This document shows, in pieces, positions 1 to 10,877 of a stretch of DNA of 64,000 nucleotides. The translations under genes and the position numbers were made by a program. Below the pieces are notes generated by a model. It saw only the letters and a program-made list of their open reading frames with translations. It did not search any database and was not told the DNA's origin. The first letter of the stretch is position 1, and each line of letters opens with the position of its first letter. This DNA is from Salticus scenicus (taxonomy: Eukaryota > Arthropoda > Arachnida > Araneae > Salticidae). Where the stretch lies: the NCBI GenBank assembly GCA_963930645.1, contig OZ005661.1, positions 194,469,532 to 194,533,531 on the forward strand. Reading direction: 5' to 3'.

Positions 1-82
1 AATTGTAAAATAAAGTAAAAATAAATAAAAAGTTTAGATTACATAAAAAGTTAAAGAAGGAAAGAAAAAAAAAAAAAAAAAA

Positions 83-149
83 GGTTGCCTCGAACCCAAG
101 TCGTCTGGCTAGCAGACTCGCACTTTAAGATCACACCACTGGGGCGCTT
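83..149 (-). repeat. tRNA-like sequence, probably a SINE head
   Basis: Read on the minus strand this stretch resembles a tRNA: GGTTCGAGGC matches a box B core, and upstream lies an arm-like segment around GCTAGC. A long T run (A on the plus strand, 66-82) follows. The acceptor ends do not pair convincingly, so a functional tRNA is unlikely. A tRNA-derived SINE fragment fits better. The family differs from the other SINEs in this window. Confidence 0.4.
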
Positions 150-1589
150 GCTAGCTTATGAAATAACCTGTATTTAAAGATTACTGAAACTTTAAATGCT
201 TTTTTCTCAAAATTTTGTGGATAGTGGGTCCTAATGATTTAATATGTTGTTACCCTCATAGTATACTTCAATCTTGCGCAATTTCGTCCCGATTTGTATT
301 TTCCATGTCGCGACCTCTCCTTGTTAGTATATTATTATCTGTTTTGTTCTAAAATAAAATTTCCTCGAAATTTAAAATAATTATCTCCATGCACTACATA
401 ATTGAATCTTTTAAGATAAACAAAATAACTTATTCCTTTGTCACTGAACAATAAGAAGCTCTATCAGGAATATCGTTTCTGTGAAAAGCCCATCTTCTAA
501 ACAATGACTGCAATAACATATTCCTGTTTCTAATTGGAAGTAATTTATACATTCTTTAAATTATCTCTTGAGAACAACTGAATTTGGGAAATAAGAATGG
601 AGAGATAAGTAACTCTTGTTAAAACATATTTGCCTAATAAAGGAATGAGTTTTCATAATATTGGAAATAAAATGCTATTAGGTTTACTTTTCATAAAGGA
701 ATGCTGAAAACTTTAACAAAGTAGCATTGATTTTTTTTTTTTTTAATTATTTTTCTCCGAAATAATCATTTTTTACTTCCTCTTTAAATTTATAATCAAT
801 AAAGCAGTTATATTTAATTTGTCAAATTTCCTTGAAGATTAAATTTCAATTTAATTGCTTTGTTATTGGTAAAATTTGCCTCTAACAGTTGAAATTAATT
901 TAAGCATTAACTGCAACCGTTATTCTATTATGTTAAATATTAGAAAAGTTTCGTTTTAAGATAATGCAAAAAATTAATTAATTAATTAATTTTTGGCTTT
1001 AAATTTAAACCATATCTAACACAACATTTTTAGTGTTACGAGTTGTGGCTCTATTCCGAACGAAAACTGGAGCGTTCTTCTCACAATATTACAATTCAAC
1101 CAATATTGACGAGTGCTGCAAAAAAAAACAGTAATGCACCGTTTTGTTTGAAGCGCTCAGGCATACTCTGTTCGCCTTGACTATGGGTCGTATTTTATTT
1201 TTATCCAAAAATGCATTTTGTGAGGTGTTTGAATTTTATTTTATTTATATTTATTTTATTAAGATTTCTAACTTCTTTTTTAACGCTAGTCCTCCGAGGT
1301 ATTTTTACTAATTTCTTCTTGCATAAATAAAAGAAAAAAAATGACTATAATTTCAATACGGATCTTTTTATAGACACTGATAAATTATAATAATCGATGC
1401 TAGTATATAGTGAGGAAAGGATAAAAAAAAGTAAAATTTATCCAGAACAGCCAAAACAATATGAAAGTTGTTTTGTCATTTTTTATGATTTCACAACTTG
1501 TTTTATATACCATTTCGAAATTTTTCAATTAAGCTGATATGTTACTTTTTAATAAGATTTAAATGATGAATTTTTTTCTATTCCAAACT

Positions 1590-1626
<37 letters not shown>

Positions 1627-1750
1627 TTATTTATGTATTTTAGTTACTTTTTCATTTTCGTAAATAGTTTTATCGAGTATCGTTTATATATTTAAGACAC
1701 TATTATGTAATTTTTATTTTCTTCTATATTCCATAGAAGAAAACAATGGA
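150..1750. other. AT-rich stretch without recognised gene
   Basis: No coding signature or recognised element. It contains an interrupted T run at 731-744, short ATTA repeats near 975-990 and a pure run of about 33 T at 1591-1623. A weak GTGAGGAAAGGAT motif near 1411 resembles the head of the family G repeats described at 10878, but too little matches to call a copy. Confidence 0.6.
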
Positions 1751-2635
1751 TTCGTAAGAATTTTCGATTTCCGGTTATCAACGGATTTACACGTTTTGAG
1801 AGGTCTAGAATACGATTTGTCTATTTTTAGAAAATGTCTGTCTGTGTGTGTTTTGCTGCAACAAAAACTCCGGAGCTATTTCTCAGAATTGCATATAAAT
1901 TTACATGTAGATGTACCTTGAGCTAATTTAGAGCTTATCAACTTTTGGTTCCAACTGCTCAATACGTGGCGCTGTTATACAGCGATTTCCACAATTTAAG
2001 GGGAAGCTGATATAAGAGAAGTCAATTATGAGACATTATGCCGATTCAATTTGAATGCTTATAGACCGACCGGTGGTGCTGTTATACAGCGATTTCTGCA
2101 ATTTCAGGGAAAGCTATATCTCAGGAACTACTGCAAATCTCAGGAACTACTACTATAAAATTATACGTTGAAGCACCTTAACCTAAATGAGTATATGTCA
2201 ACTTTTGGTGTCGACCGCTCCACAGGTCGCGATACTATACAGCGATTTCCGCAATTTAAGGGGAGGTTATATTATATCTCAAGCTCTATTGCGTATAATC
2301 AAATAAAACGTGATATATGAAGGCTATTATGAGCCATTATGCTGATTCAATTTGGATGCTTATCGGTCAATAGGTGGCGCTGCTATACTGCAAATTTCTT
2401 CGATAACGGGTAAGCTATATTTCAACTTCTATGGTATATAACTGTACGAAAACTGATATGTGAGATGACTGTTAAAAAAATGAATTTTTTAAGATGTCAT
2501 TCATAGATAATAAAACCGTCTTTCTTTGGATATTAAGTGTTTATTTTTCTCTAAAATAAAAATTAATTATTTGCATTTAGTAAATTTGTATAAGGAAATA
2601 TAGATGAAAGTCTTGTGGTGGCCACAACATACTAG
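1751..2635 (+). repeat. Dispersed repeat family A, copy 1, with internal ~148-bp array
   Basis: The head carries ACACGTTTTGAGAGGTC followed by GTCTGTCTGTGTGTG (1843-1857), similar to the heads of family G. The body repeats a unit around TATACAGCGATTTC, at about 1970, 2080, 2230 and, in divergent form, 2378, so spacing is roughly 110-149 bp. The tail ends GTGGTGGCCACAACAT then ACTAG. Copy 2 (5713-6552) has the same order, the same divergent last unit and the same tail. That means the array moved as one block and is not a local satellite. No coding capacity is visible and the element class is unknown. Confidence 0.7.
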
Positions 2636-3877
2636 ATAATATAGTATTTATCTTCTCTTGTTTTACATTAAACTGATCTTCTCAGGTCACCCTATTCTAT
2701 ATCATCTACATCCGCAGTATACAGAAAACATATTTCCATCCGAATATCTGTCAAACTCTTTAACTAGATCAAAATTGATGAAAGTGTTTTTTTCTTTGTG
2801 AAAAACCAGTCTAATAATTTTTTTTCTGATTTCTAAAGAAGGAAAAAAAAAAAAAAAAAACGGATATATTATGGGTAATTTTACAAAACTATCTGGTAAA
2901 TTTTGATGATATATCCGTTTATTGTTTTAATTTTAACAAATAGAACTTAATTTATTTCAAGGAGGTATATCTTCCTTTCTAAACCTATCCGTATTTAGAT
3001 AGAATTTTATTCGAAAACATTCTTCACATTTTGTATCATTTTAAATAATGCTCATGATATGTAAAATCATACTTTAATCTGGAAAACTTTCAAAGCAAGG
3101 TAGTTTTAAAACCTGAATAAACTACTACGTTAGAAACGCCAAAGAAAAATATTTGTGATGCATACAGCTGTTTCGGTAGCCTTAAGCGTACCGTCTTCAG
3201 TGCAAAAAGAATGTTTTCTCACTGAAGATAGGATGATTGGATGTTTTTCCTCCTAACATGATTGGATGATTGGATGTTTTTCAAGAAATGTTTTGTTTTA
3301 ATGGAAATACCCATTCAATAATTTCAGATTCTTACTCGTGCAAGGATTATCTCAAGCCAGTAATTAAGAGAAAAAGAAATATCCCCACAAAAATATTGCC
3401 TATTTATGATAGTATGTCTGTATTGTGTATTTTGTAATAATGTCTGTCGGTACACTTGTGTCTGTGTGACAAATGACTTGTGGAAGGTTTTGGACATGAT
3501 TTTTATAAATTTTTCTATTCAGTGTAACTTTGAGAAAAGGTGATTTCTATCAACTCTATCGCCCAACAGCTGTTTTATTTGCTACGATTTCCCCTTACGT
3601 TTGCACATCATTGAAATTCTTCAGATTTTCCCATATCAAACTGTGTCTATAAACTTTTCATTGTGAAAATATGTTGTGATTATATTTTGTGCACGTTAAC
3701 CGGTAGAAGACGGTGATAAGTTTTTTGTGAATGTTAGAGTATATTTGCTTAATTTAGTAAATTTATTAATAGGTATCATTAAAATTTTACGTTTTAATTA
3801 ATAATTCTTTATTAGTATTTCATAATTTAATAATAATTCCCTTTATGTTTCATAATTAATCTGATTTAGTAACTTAT

Positions 3878-3914
<37 letters not shown>

Positions 3915-4028
3915 TAAGCACAATATGTAGACAAATAAATTATAACTTTTAAATGGCATTGAAATATTTTACTGCTATTTAAAAAAAAAAAAAAATGAAA
4001 GAAAAATATATTGAAGCTTAACTTTTTT
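2636..4028. other. AT-rich stretch; (CA)16 and a CAGCTGTTTCGG-type fragment
   Basis: No gene seen. At 3166-3201 a stretch reads CAGCTGTTTCGG then CGTACCGTCTTCAGTG, a pairing I recall from ends of dispersed retroelements such as Penelope-like ones. It is too short to classify. A pure (CA)16 microsatellite is at 3881-3912. A run of about 18 A lies near 2843-2860. Confidence 0.5.
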
Positions 4029-4032
4029 TTAA

Positions 4033-4232
4033 CCTCTTAACTGCCCCAGGTGTATATATCATAATACGAAAAGCATTCTTTTGTATTCTACTACTACCAA
4101 CGGAACTACTGACAAGGCTTGATAATAGAATAAAATGACCTTGAAAGTGATCTCGACAGTATTTTCGAAAGATTTATTCATTTGAGAGTACTTTGAAGTG
4201 AATCTCATAAATTCTCATCGGCAGTTAAGGGG
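4033..4232. mobile_element. piggyBac-type MITE with TTAA target duplications
   Basis: The left end CCTCTTAACTGCC (4033-4045) and the inverted right end GGCAGTTAAGGGG (4220-4232) form 13-bp terminal inverted repeats with one mismatch. Each end is flanked directly by TTAA (4029-4032 and 4233-4236). TTAA duplication with CC-starting inverted ends is the hallmark of the piggyBac superfamily. The 200-bp body has no coding capacity, so this is a non-autonomous copy. No second copy or autonomous partner was noticed in the window. Confidence 0.75.
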
Positions 4233-5090
4233 TTAATTATATAGATATTTCAAAAAATGAATTTGTAGATCTTTTAAAAATAAACCCATGTAAAATCTAA
4301 CTCCCATTAAAGATAATAAATTTCAGAGTGCAGTAAAAGCTACAAAGTATTTCAGTTAATTACGTCTATTTATATATGACTAAAAACGATTTTTTTTTCT
4401 TTTTTTAATTATGCCCTAATATGACATCATACATTGTTTAATGAAATTGTTTAAAATCTTCCGCAGATTTTTTTTTTTTTTTAGAAAGAATAAAGATAGC
4501 GAGAAAATTTGTGAAACATTTGCATTAAATAAACAGAGAAAATTTGAATTTGAATTGAATTTATAAAATAAATTAAGAAAGATTATTTAAATTTTATAAC
4601 ATATTTAATAAAGTTATTATTTTGAAAAAAAATAAAAATAATAAATAAATAAAAATAAATAAATAAATAAAATCTTTTAATGAAAAGAATTAATTTCTAT
4701 TTTAATTACACTCAAAATCTTTTTATGTTTGATTTAAAAAAAATAATTAATTAGAAAAATTAAATTGTCGTATAAGTCTGAAAGAGTTAATTAATTTTAA
4801 ATAATCACTTCGATTTACAGTAGTATAATTAAAAAACGTAATTAATTTTGCTTAATTATTGTTTACTGGTAAACAGAAGACTGGTAATCTTCAATTAGCA
4901 AATTTTTTGATTTTTTAATCTATTATTCCGAGTACATTCATAAATAAACAGTTTTACAATTTTACTTTTATTTTATTTTCTGATATAGTTATATAACGAA
5001 ATTAATTTCAAGAAGTAACACGTTCAAGAAGTAACACGTTCATGGGTAATGAAATTAAAATGACAATGAACAATTCGAATTATCCTTATG

Positions 5091-5095
<5 letters not shown>

Positions 5096-5136
<41 letters not shown>
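5096..5136. repeat. (AT)n microsatellite
   Basis: About 20 AT units lie immediately left of a Pal212 MITE. The duplicated target dinucleotide of that MITE class is TA, so AT repeats are natural landing sites. Confidence 0.9.
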
Positions 5137-5142
<6 letters not shown>

Positions 5143-5145
5143 GTA

Positions 5146-5357
5146 CTGTCGGTAACAAAAGTGTCCGAACACTAGCAAAATATCCTATGTAAAAAAAGTA
5201 CACCATACGGTTTTGTTAAATAAATCCTTCTCGAATCCTCTTCTTAGTCAGTCAAAGAACACGATTCGATAAAGATTTATTTAACAAAAATGTATTAAGT
5301 GTGCTTTTTTTACATAGGAATTTTTGCCAGTGTTCGGACACTTTTGTTACAGACTGT
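5146..5357. mobile_element. Pal212 palindromic Tc1/mariner-type MITE, copy 1
   Basis: The left end is CTGTCGGTAACAAAAGTG and the right end is its near-complement, ending CACTTTTGTTACAGACTG, with TA outside both ends. The two halves are complementary over nearly their whole length, with TGTTAAATAAATCC in the left arm and GATTTATTTAACA in the right. The transcript would fold into one ~100-bp hairpin. There is no coding capacity. TA duplication points to mobilisation by a Tc1/mariner transposase. Related full copies are at 7106, 16627, 21434, 29073 and 31081. Confidence 0.85.
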
Positions 5358-5712
5358 ATATATATATATATACTGAATGAAGCGTATTAAAAAAAAGGTA
5401 AATAGTTAGGAATGTAATAAGTACAAAACTTTGATTGAACACCACAAAATGTAATAAATTCGCAACAGTTGTTTCGGGTAAAAAAAAACACGACCCTTCG
5501 TAAGGCGAAAAATGTATTCACGCGTACTGCAATCAAAGCGGCAAATTTGAACATTGACGAACAATTTTTAACCGTGTGAAGCTACTGACGGATGCGTCTC
5601 TTATGGAGCTGTTGTTTTCTGAACGAAGTTTCTTAACGTGGGTTGTGGTAGGGAGTTAACTAGCAGAAAACGTCACGTAACGAAAAACCGTTACGCTAGT
5701 TTGTGGCAACTG
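5358..5712. other. Unclassified stretch before family A copy 2
   Basis: A CAACAGTTGTTTCGGG motif (5463-5478) resembles the 3166 fragment. The rest is moderately GC-richer than its surroundings (5500-5710), but no frame or repeat was recognised. It may be the diverged head of the family A copy that follows. Confidence 0.35.
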
Positions 5713-6552
5713 TATCTCCAAAACTAGAGTTGATAATTGTATATAAATTTACATGTAGATGCACTTTGACCTAAATTAGTGCCTGTCAACTCTTGATGTC
5801 AACTGCTTAGGTGGCTCTGTTAAACAGCGATTTCTGCAATTTAAGGGGATGCTATATACATCAGGTTCTATTGTGTATAATCAAACAAAACTTGATATGT
5901 AAGAAGGTCATTATGAGACACTATGCTGATTCAATATGAATGCTTATCGGCTAACAGATGGCACCGCTATATAAGCGATTTCCGCAATTTAAGGGAATGC
6001 TATATCTCAGGGATTACAGCACAGAATTGCATAAAAATTTATATGCATGTAGATGTACCTTCAAATAAATTACTTTCTATCAACTTTTGCTGTCAAACGC
6101 TCAACAGGTAGCGCTGCCGCACAGTGATTTCTGCAATTTAAGAAAAGGCTATATCTTAGGTTCTATGGCGTATAATCAAACAAAACTTAATATGGGAACA
6201 GGTCATCATGAAACATTATGCTCATTTAAAATAGATGCTTTTAGACCAATAGATAGAGCTGCTACATTAGAAATTCCTCTGATAACGGGAAGGCTGTATC
6301 TCAACTTGGTAGTGAAGACTTGGCAGGAAACTTGACATGTGAGATAATCATTATAAAAACGTATTTTTTAAGATGTTATTTATAGACAAAAAAACTGTCT
6401 TTCTTTGGACATTTAGTGTTAGTTTTCTCTAAGATGAAAATCATTCGTATTCACCAAGTTAGATGAATTTAATAAATAATAGTTTAAATAAATGATTTTC
6501 CCTTTGTTTAGGAAAATGTAGAAGAAAGTCTTGTGGTGGCCACAACATACTA
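5713..6552 (+). repeat. Dispersed repeat family A, copy 2
   Basis: This copy is collinear with 1880-2635. It shares the stretch TATAAATTTACATGTAGATG near 5743. Array units centred on ACAGCGATTTCTGCAA recur at about 5820, 5965, 6112 and in divergent form at 6258 (spacing ~147 bp). The conserved tail GTGGTGGCCACAACATAC lies near 6533. The TCTGTC-rich head of copy 1 is missing or has decayed. Small open frames inside are short and do not match one another between copies. Confidence 0.75.
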
Positions 6553-6564
6553 GTTTTATTTTAG

Positions 6565-6566
<2 letters not shown>

Positions 6567-6612
<46 letters not shown>
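6567..6612. repeat. (AT)n microsatellite
   Basis: About 22 AT units just downstream of the family A tail. Confidence 0.9.
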
Positions 6613-6617
<5 letters not shown>

Positions 6618-7105
6618 AATTCATTTTTTTATATTTATTTTTGATAAACAAATTTTTTCGCTAAAATATTAAATGCATTTTTTTAAATTTGATTTCTTAT
6701 TTTATATCATTTGCATTGAGAAAACAAAAAAGATAGAAAATGAACAATAAAATAGCGAGAGAGAGGGGAGGGGAGAAGGGAATGAATAATTTAGATCTCT
6801 GTATCAAATCGAATTCGGAATTGGAAAATAGGCGTAATTATCTTCATTCCTGACGTCGGTCTCCCGACCGCACATACTTTTTTTCCCACAATACACTCAT
6901 AATTCGAAATTGTATAATCATAGCTTTTGAGCTTAATTTTTTATGTATAAAGTCTAGAGGACAGTCAAAATGTTTATCAGTTTATCTTTGGGTACATAGT
7001 TCTGTTTTTTATTTCAAGTACAAATAAGAATTATTTTAGCACATCGCCATGCCAGTACAGTGAAAACAATCATTACACTATATTTTTCATATCAGTATAT
7101 ATTTA
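6613..7105. other. AT-rich stretch without recognised gene
   Basis: A short purine-rich segment lies at 6757-6783 and a GC-richer palindromic patch, GGTCTCCCGACCGC, near 6858. Nothing else was recognised. Confidence 0.5.
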
Positions 7106-7317
7106 CAGTCGGTAACAAAAGTCTCCGAACACTATCAAAAATGCCTATTTAAAAAAAGTACACTTGATACAGTTTTGTTAAATAAATCCTTGTTGAATCC
7201 TGTTTTTAGACTGACTAAGAACATGATTCGACAAGGATTTATTTAGCAAAACAGTATTAAGTGTACTTTTTTTACATAGGAATTTTTCTAGTGTTCGGAG
7301 ACTTTTGTTACCGACTG
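7106..7317. mobile_element. Pal212 palindromic MITE, copy 2
   Basis: It is 212 bp between perfect ends CAGTCGGTAACAAAAGT and ACTTTTGTTACCGACTG, with TA on both sides (7104-7105, 7318-7319). The inner arms pair around a short centre near 7210 (GACTGACTAAGAACATG). It is one of the best-preserved copies and a good reference for the family. Confidence 0.9.
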
Positions 7318-8501
7318 TACTTTTGTATTAGTGTAAGATTTTTCAACTATGTTAGAATTGTATTTTTTATTTTTTTAATTTGTAAAGATTTTTTTAAAAA
7401 ATCATGTTTAAAGAGATAAGTACTATTTTACTTGCATTCTAAATTAAAAATTAAATATAAGATTTATAACACACTGTTTTTTTTTTATTGAGATTATTTA
7501 AATATTACGTGCTGATTAGGAAATATGATACTTAAATTGTAATGTAATTTAACATATTTAAATACTCAGATATTAAAAATCCTGTTTTATTATCATTTTA
7601 TCCTTTTAAATCATAAGAATTGAAATTTATCAAAAATTTCGAAATACATGTAGTTTGCTAAATATTTTTCGTCTCAGGCATTTTTAATAATACTTAGCAT
7701 TATTAAAATAAAGTAACTGTTAAACGGCTAGTGTTAAGAATTGAAATTTTATCAACATATTAATTGAATTTACTGAAAACAAACTGAAAAGAAACTTTGT
7801 GAAAAAATACTTAAAACTTTTCTTTTCTTGTACTTTTAAAATTTAATTTACAGTAAATATAATATTATATTAACAAAAGAGTGATATACAATTTCTTCTC
7901 TCTAAAATATTCACTAATTTGTATAATGCTACACATTTTAAAGTTTTCAGAAGACTTATTATTTTGTAAACTTTTCCACTTCTTTTTTTTTTTTTTTTTT
8001 TCTTTTTTAACATACATTAGTGTAAAACTATTTGTATGTTGTTTACAAGGAAAAGATTTGTTGTATTTTTAAAAGTAGAAGATAAACTTATTATTTACAT
8101 TGTTTCCAAAGTTTCTTTTGGAGATTCAATTACTTTTGAAATTATTTTATTCACCATGTTTTCTATAATTGCTCTTACCTTTTCTAAAAATAGAAGGAAT
8201 TATAAGTTTTATTTATATAATATAGATATAAATTTCACACTTTATTTTATTTTATTTTTTAAATAAATTATCTAATTGATAAACATATTTAGCTATTTTT
8301 ATATTAAGAAAATAAATCTTTTATCATACATTTCTTAAAGAAAACTCTATATTGTAGCCATTATAAAACTTTCTTCAAAAAAATTTAGATAAAAGTGCCA
8401 CATGCATTTTAATGTAGCTTCTAAGAATAAATGTTTTTACATGGGAAGTTTGGTGCAATTTTAATCATTACTAATGGCAGCGCCACTTGTCAGATGAAAT
8501 G
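7318..8501. other. AT-rich stretch without recognised gene
   Basis: Very AT-rich with homopolymer runs (T run near 7983-8001). Open frames at 7881-8266 are Phe/Ile/Leu-rich translations of this composition and show no domain. The segment 8461-8500 is slightly GC-richer and leads into the next MITE. Confidence 0.55.
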
Positions 8502-8800
8502 CAGTAGAATCTCGTACAACGCGCTGCCTCAAAACGCGATTTCGTATAACGCGACGAAAAATGCGACTATTACACATACAACGCGATAAAGGATCTCGTA
8601 TAACGCGTAATAGAAAGGAAGCATGTGACGACATCTCTTCTACTTTCAACCTGTTCAAGGAAGAATTGTTCCGTTACCATGCCAACACCCGACGCTTTTG
8701 GTGTCATTACGGCATGAAATCGTCTACTCAATGTATGTCTCTTATAACGCGATTTTCTATTACGCGGAACGTAACCCCCGCGTTATACGAAAGTCTACTG
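8502..8800. mobile_element. pogo-type MITE rich in ATAACGCG motifs
   Basis: The left end CAGTAGAATCTCGTACAACG and the inverted right end CGTTATACGAAAGTCTACTG give ~20-bp inverted repeats. The CAGTAGA(C)TCTCG type of terminus is common in pogo/Tigger elements. TA follows the right end (8801-8802); the left flank is GC-CAGTAG with no clear TA. The body repeats a core like TATAACGCG or ACAACGCG at least seven times in both orientations. Open frames through it are by-products of this CG-rich repetition. About 300 bp, non-autonomous. Confidence 0.7.
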
Positions 8801-8912
8801 TACGTCCATACTAAATTAATGTTCATTTCTACTATCGTAAATATCAATTTTCGTGCATTTATATGTCATAGAAGTTCGAGTTTAGTGTTTCTATTCAAAG
8901 TCTAAATTACAA

Positions 8913-8990
8913 CATAGTAGTGTCCACCTATCGCCAATATGCACCCAAATTGAATCAGCATAATGTTTCATAATGACCCTCTGGTATACC
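8913..8990 (-). repeat. Family A fragment, interrupted by a SINE
   Basis: On the minus strand this reads GGTCATTATGAAACATTATG then CTGATTCAATTTGG, matching the family A segment at 5905-5935. Its right side was invaded by the SINE at 8991-9219. The duplicated target (8976-8990 and 9220-9234) lies at the edge of the fragment. Confidence 0.6.
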
Positions 8991-9219
8991 GCCCATCAGC
9001 GGCCGAGCGGTTCTGCGCTCAAAGCTGGTAGATGGGAGGTGCCGGGTTCGATCCCAGGTCGCGCTCATCGACCTAGCCGTTCGGAGTTTTTCGTGGTTTC
9101 CTCCGAAACTCGCGTAAATACGGGCTAGGACCCCTTAGAAAGACCCCCACGGAGGGCATTCCCCCTCTAGGCCTAGGACACATCAGGAGTCAATCGGCCT
9201 TAAATCCTACAACCAACCA
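8991..9219 (+). mobile_element. tRNA-derived SINE (SINE-2) with perfect 15-bp target duplication
   Basis: The 5' part is tRNA-like: CAGCGGCCGAGCGGTTCTG resembles box A and GGGTTCGATCCC contains a canonical box B (GGTTCGATCC), so RNA polymerase III could transcribe it. An unrelated body and a short CCAACCAACC tail follow. The element is bounded by identical 15-bp direct repeats ACCCTCTGGTATACC at 8976-8990 and 9220-9234, the signature of LINE-driven retroposition. The perfect duplication suggests a fairly recent insertion. A truncated relative lies at 55378-55486. Confidence 0.92.
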
Positions 9220-9234
9220 ACCCTCTGGTATACC

Positions 9235-10099
9235 TAGTTTAAGGGGACAGTAACTCTCTCTATCAGAATTATATTTAAAAAAAAAAAACTGTTCCTAACC
9301 GTATTTTAGATAATTTTTGAAGTATATTGAACTTTATTTGTTAACTTATTGCTCTTATGTTTTAATATGCCTCCTATCTTTATAGTTTTCAAATGCAGGG
9401 AAGGGAAAGTCATGTGAGTGACACATCAGATTATTTACAATGTTTATATATTTACTTTTATGTTCACAATGATTATGAAAAAAAAAAATGAATTTGAATT
9501 CAATATTTATTCTTAAAGTAAATATTAATATAATATAAAGGAAACTTGCCGACATTTTAACTTCTTTCCTTAAATTTAGTAATACTCGCTTTTTCTACAT
9601 TACTTTTCCTGCAAAATAATTTTCTTCTTCCTTAATCAAAATTACATATTTGAGAAAATTATCTATAAAAAGTGGTGTGATATAATTTTAAGAAATAAAT
9701 TAAAAGTTTGACAGCCTGATAAGTTAATAATATATGACACTGAAAAATAAAATTGAACCCAATATTTAAATGAAAAAATAATTATAAGGTAAAAAAGTAC
9801 AAAATAAAAAAACTTTTTATATACCATGTTTTAAATTTTCCGATGAATCATAGAGCTCTTATCAATGTGCATAAAATTTTTAAAGTGATAATGACGTCAC
9901 CTTTTGTGAGATGCATAATTTAACTTTTTTATATTTTTTTAATGTTCATGTTTAATAAAATGTATTTATTTTTACGTCAAAAGAAAATGAACCCTATTTT
10001 TAACAATTAAATTTATAGCTAATATTTTAATGGCCATTTTAACGCTATTAGGATGTTATTATTTTCTCATTTTAATTAATTATAATAAACCTAATCAGA
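9235..10099. other. AT-rich stretch without recognised gene
   Basis: No coding signal or element recognised. Small A/T runs only. Confidence 0.5.
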
Positions 10100-10262
10100 A
10101 TTTCGAAAATCGGACTTCGAAGTATTGTGTTGTCCCCGGGTTCTGAGCTACCGTGAAAGTTTCAAATGTCTAGCTAGAAGGGAAGTTATAGTTAAAATTC
10201 GATTGCAAGAATTGTACCGGACAAACAAACATACAAACAACAAACAAGAATAGAAGTTAATA
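10100..10262 (+). repeat. Probable 3' end of a dispersed repeat
   Basis: The segment GTGAAAGTTTCAAATGTC TAGCTAG followed by GGACAAACAAACATAC and a short A-rich tail has the phrasing typical of old dispersed arthropod repeats (a 'feature-of-sequence then ACAAAC tail' ending). There is no second copy in the window to align. A loosely similar ending is at 33405-33480. Confidence 0.4.
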
Positions 10263-10277
10263 AAAACATGATAATGA

Positions 10278-10308
<31 letters not shown>

Positions 10309-10877
10309 GTTGTTTAACGGGAAAATTTAATTCAAATAATTCACGTTATTGTTTTTTGTGCAGAAGAAATATTCAACTACATTTATTGCAATTCCACGGC
10401 TGAAATGTGTTTTGTGACTAAATACATTAATATTCTCTCGTTGCACCTTTTTTTATTTTATCAGCCAATGATGTCGCTAAGTGCCAGTTTTAGCACTTTT
10501 TTGCTACTAAATAATAATAATAATAATAATAGAAATTTTATACAAAATATTTTAATAAAATTTTCAGGAAACCAAAAACGACTAAAAGTATGGTTACAAT
10601 ATTAATTTACATAGCACTTTATTTATATGCCATATATATGTGTGTGTATTTGAATAGATACAAATGAATATGAGAAACGTATTACGGACTATAGTTATAT
10701 AAAACAAACTCATATTGGTTGTAACTTCTTTAACAAAACTAAAAATAAAATATTAAGTTTTAACATACATAGTCTGTAAAAGAAATATCATCGTTTAAAT
10801 TTTCAAATTTGTAAGCATTTCAGATCAAAATATTACAAATTTCTCGAACAATAAAAAATATTCGTTTATTATTTTTT
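10263..10877. other. AT-rich stretch without recognised gene
   Basis: Contains (AATAAA)n-like repeats at 10279-10308 and (AAT)n at 10510-10531. No gene signal. Confidence 0.5.

Noticed and set aside
8561..8905. 114-codon frame across the pogo-type MITE
   Set aside because: It is created by the ATAACGCG repeats and runs past the MITE end into unrelated sequence.
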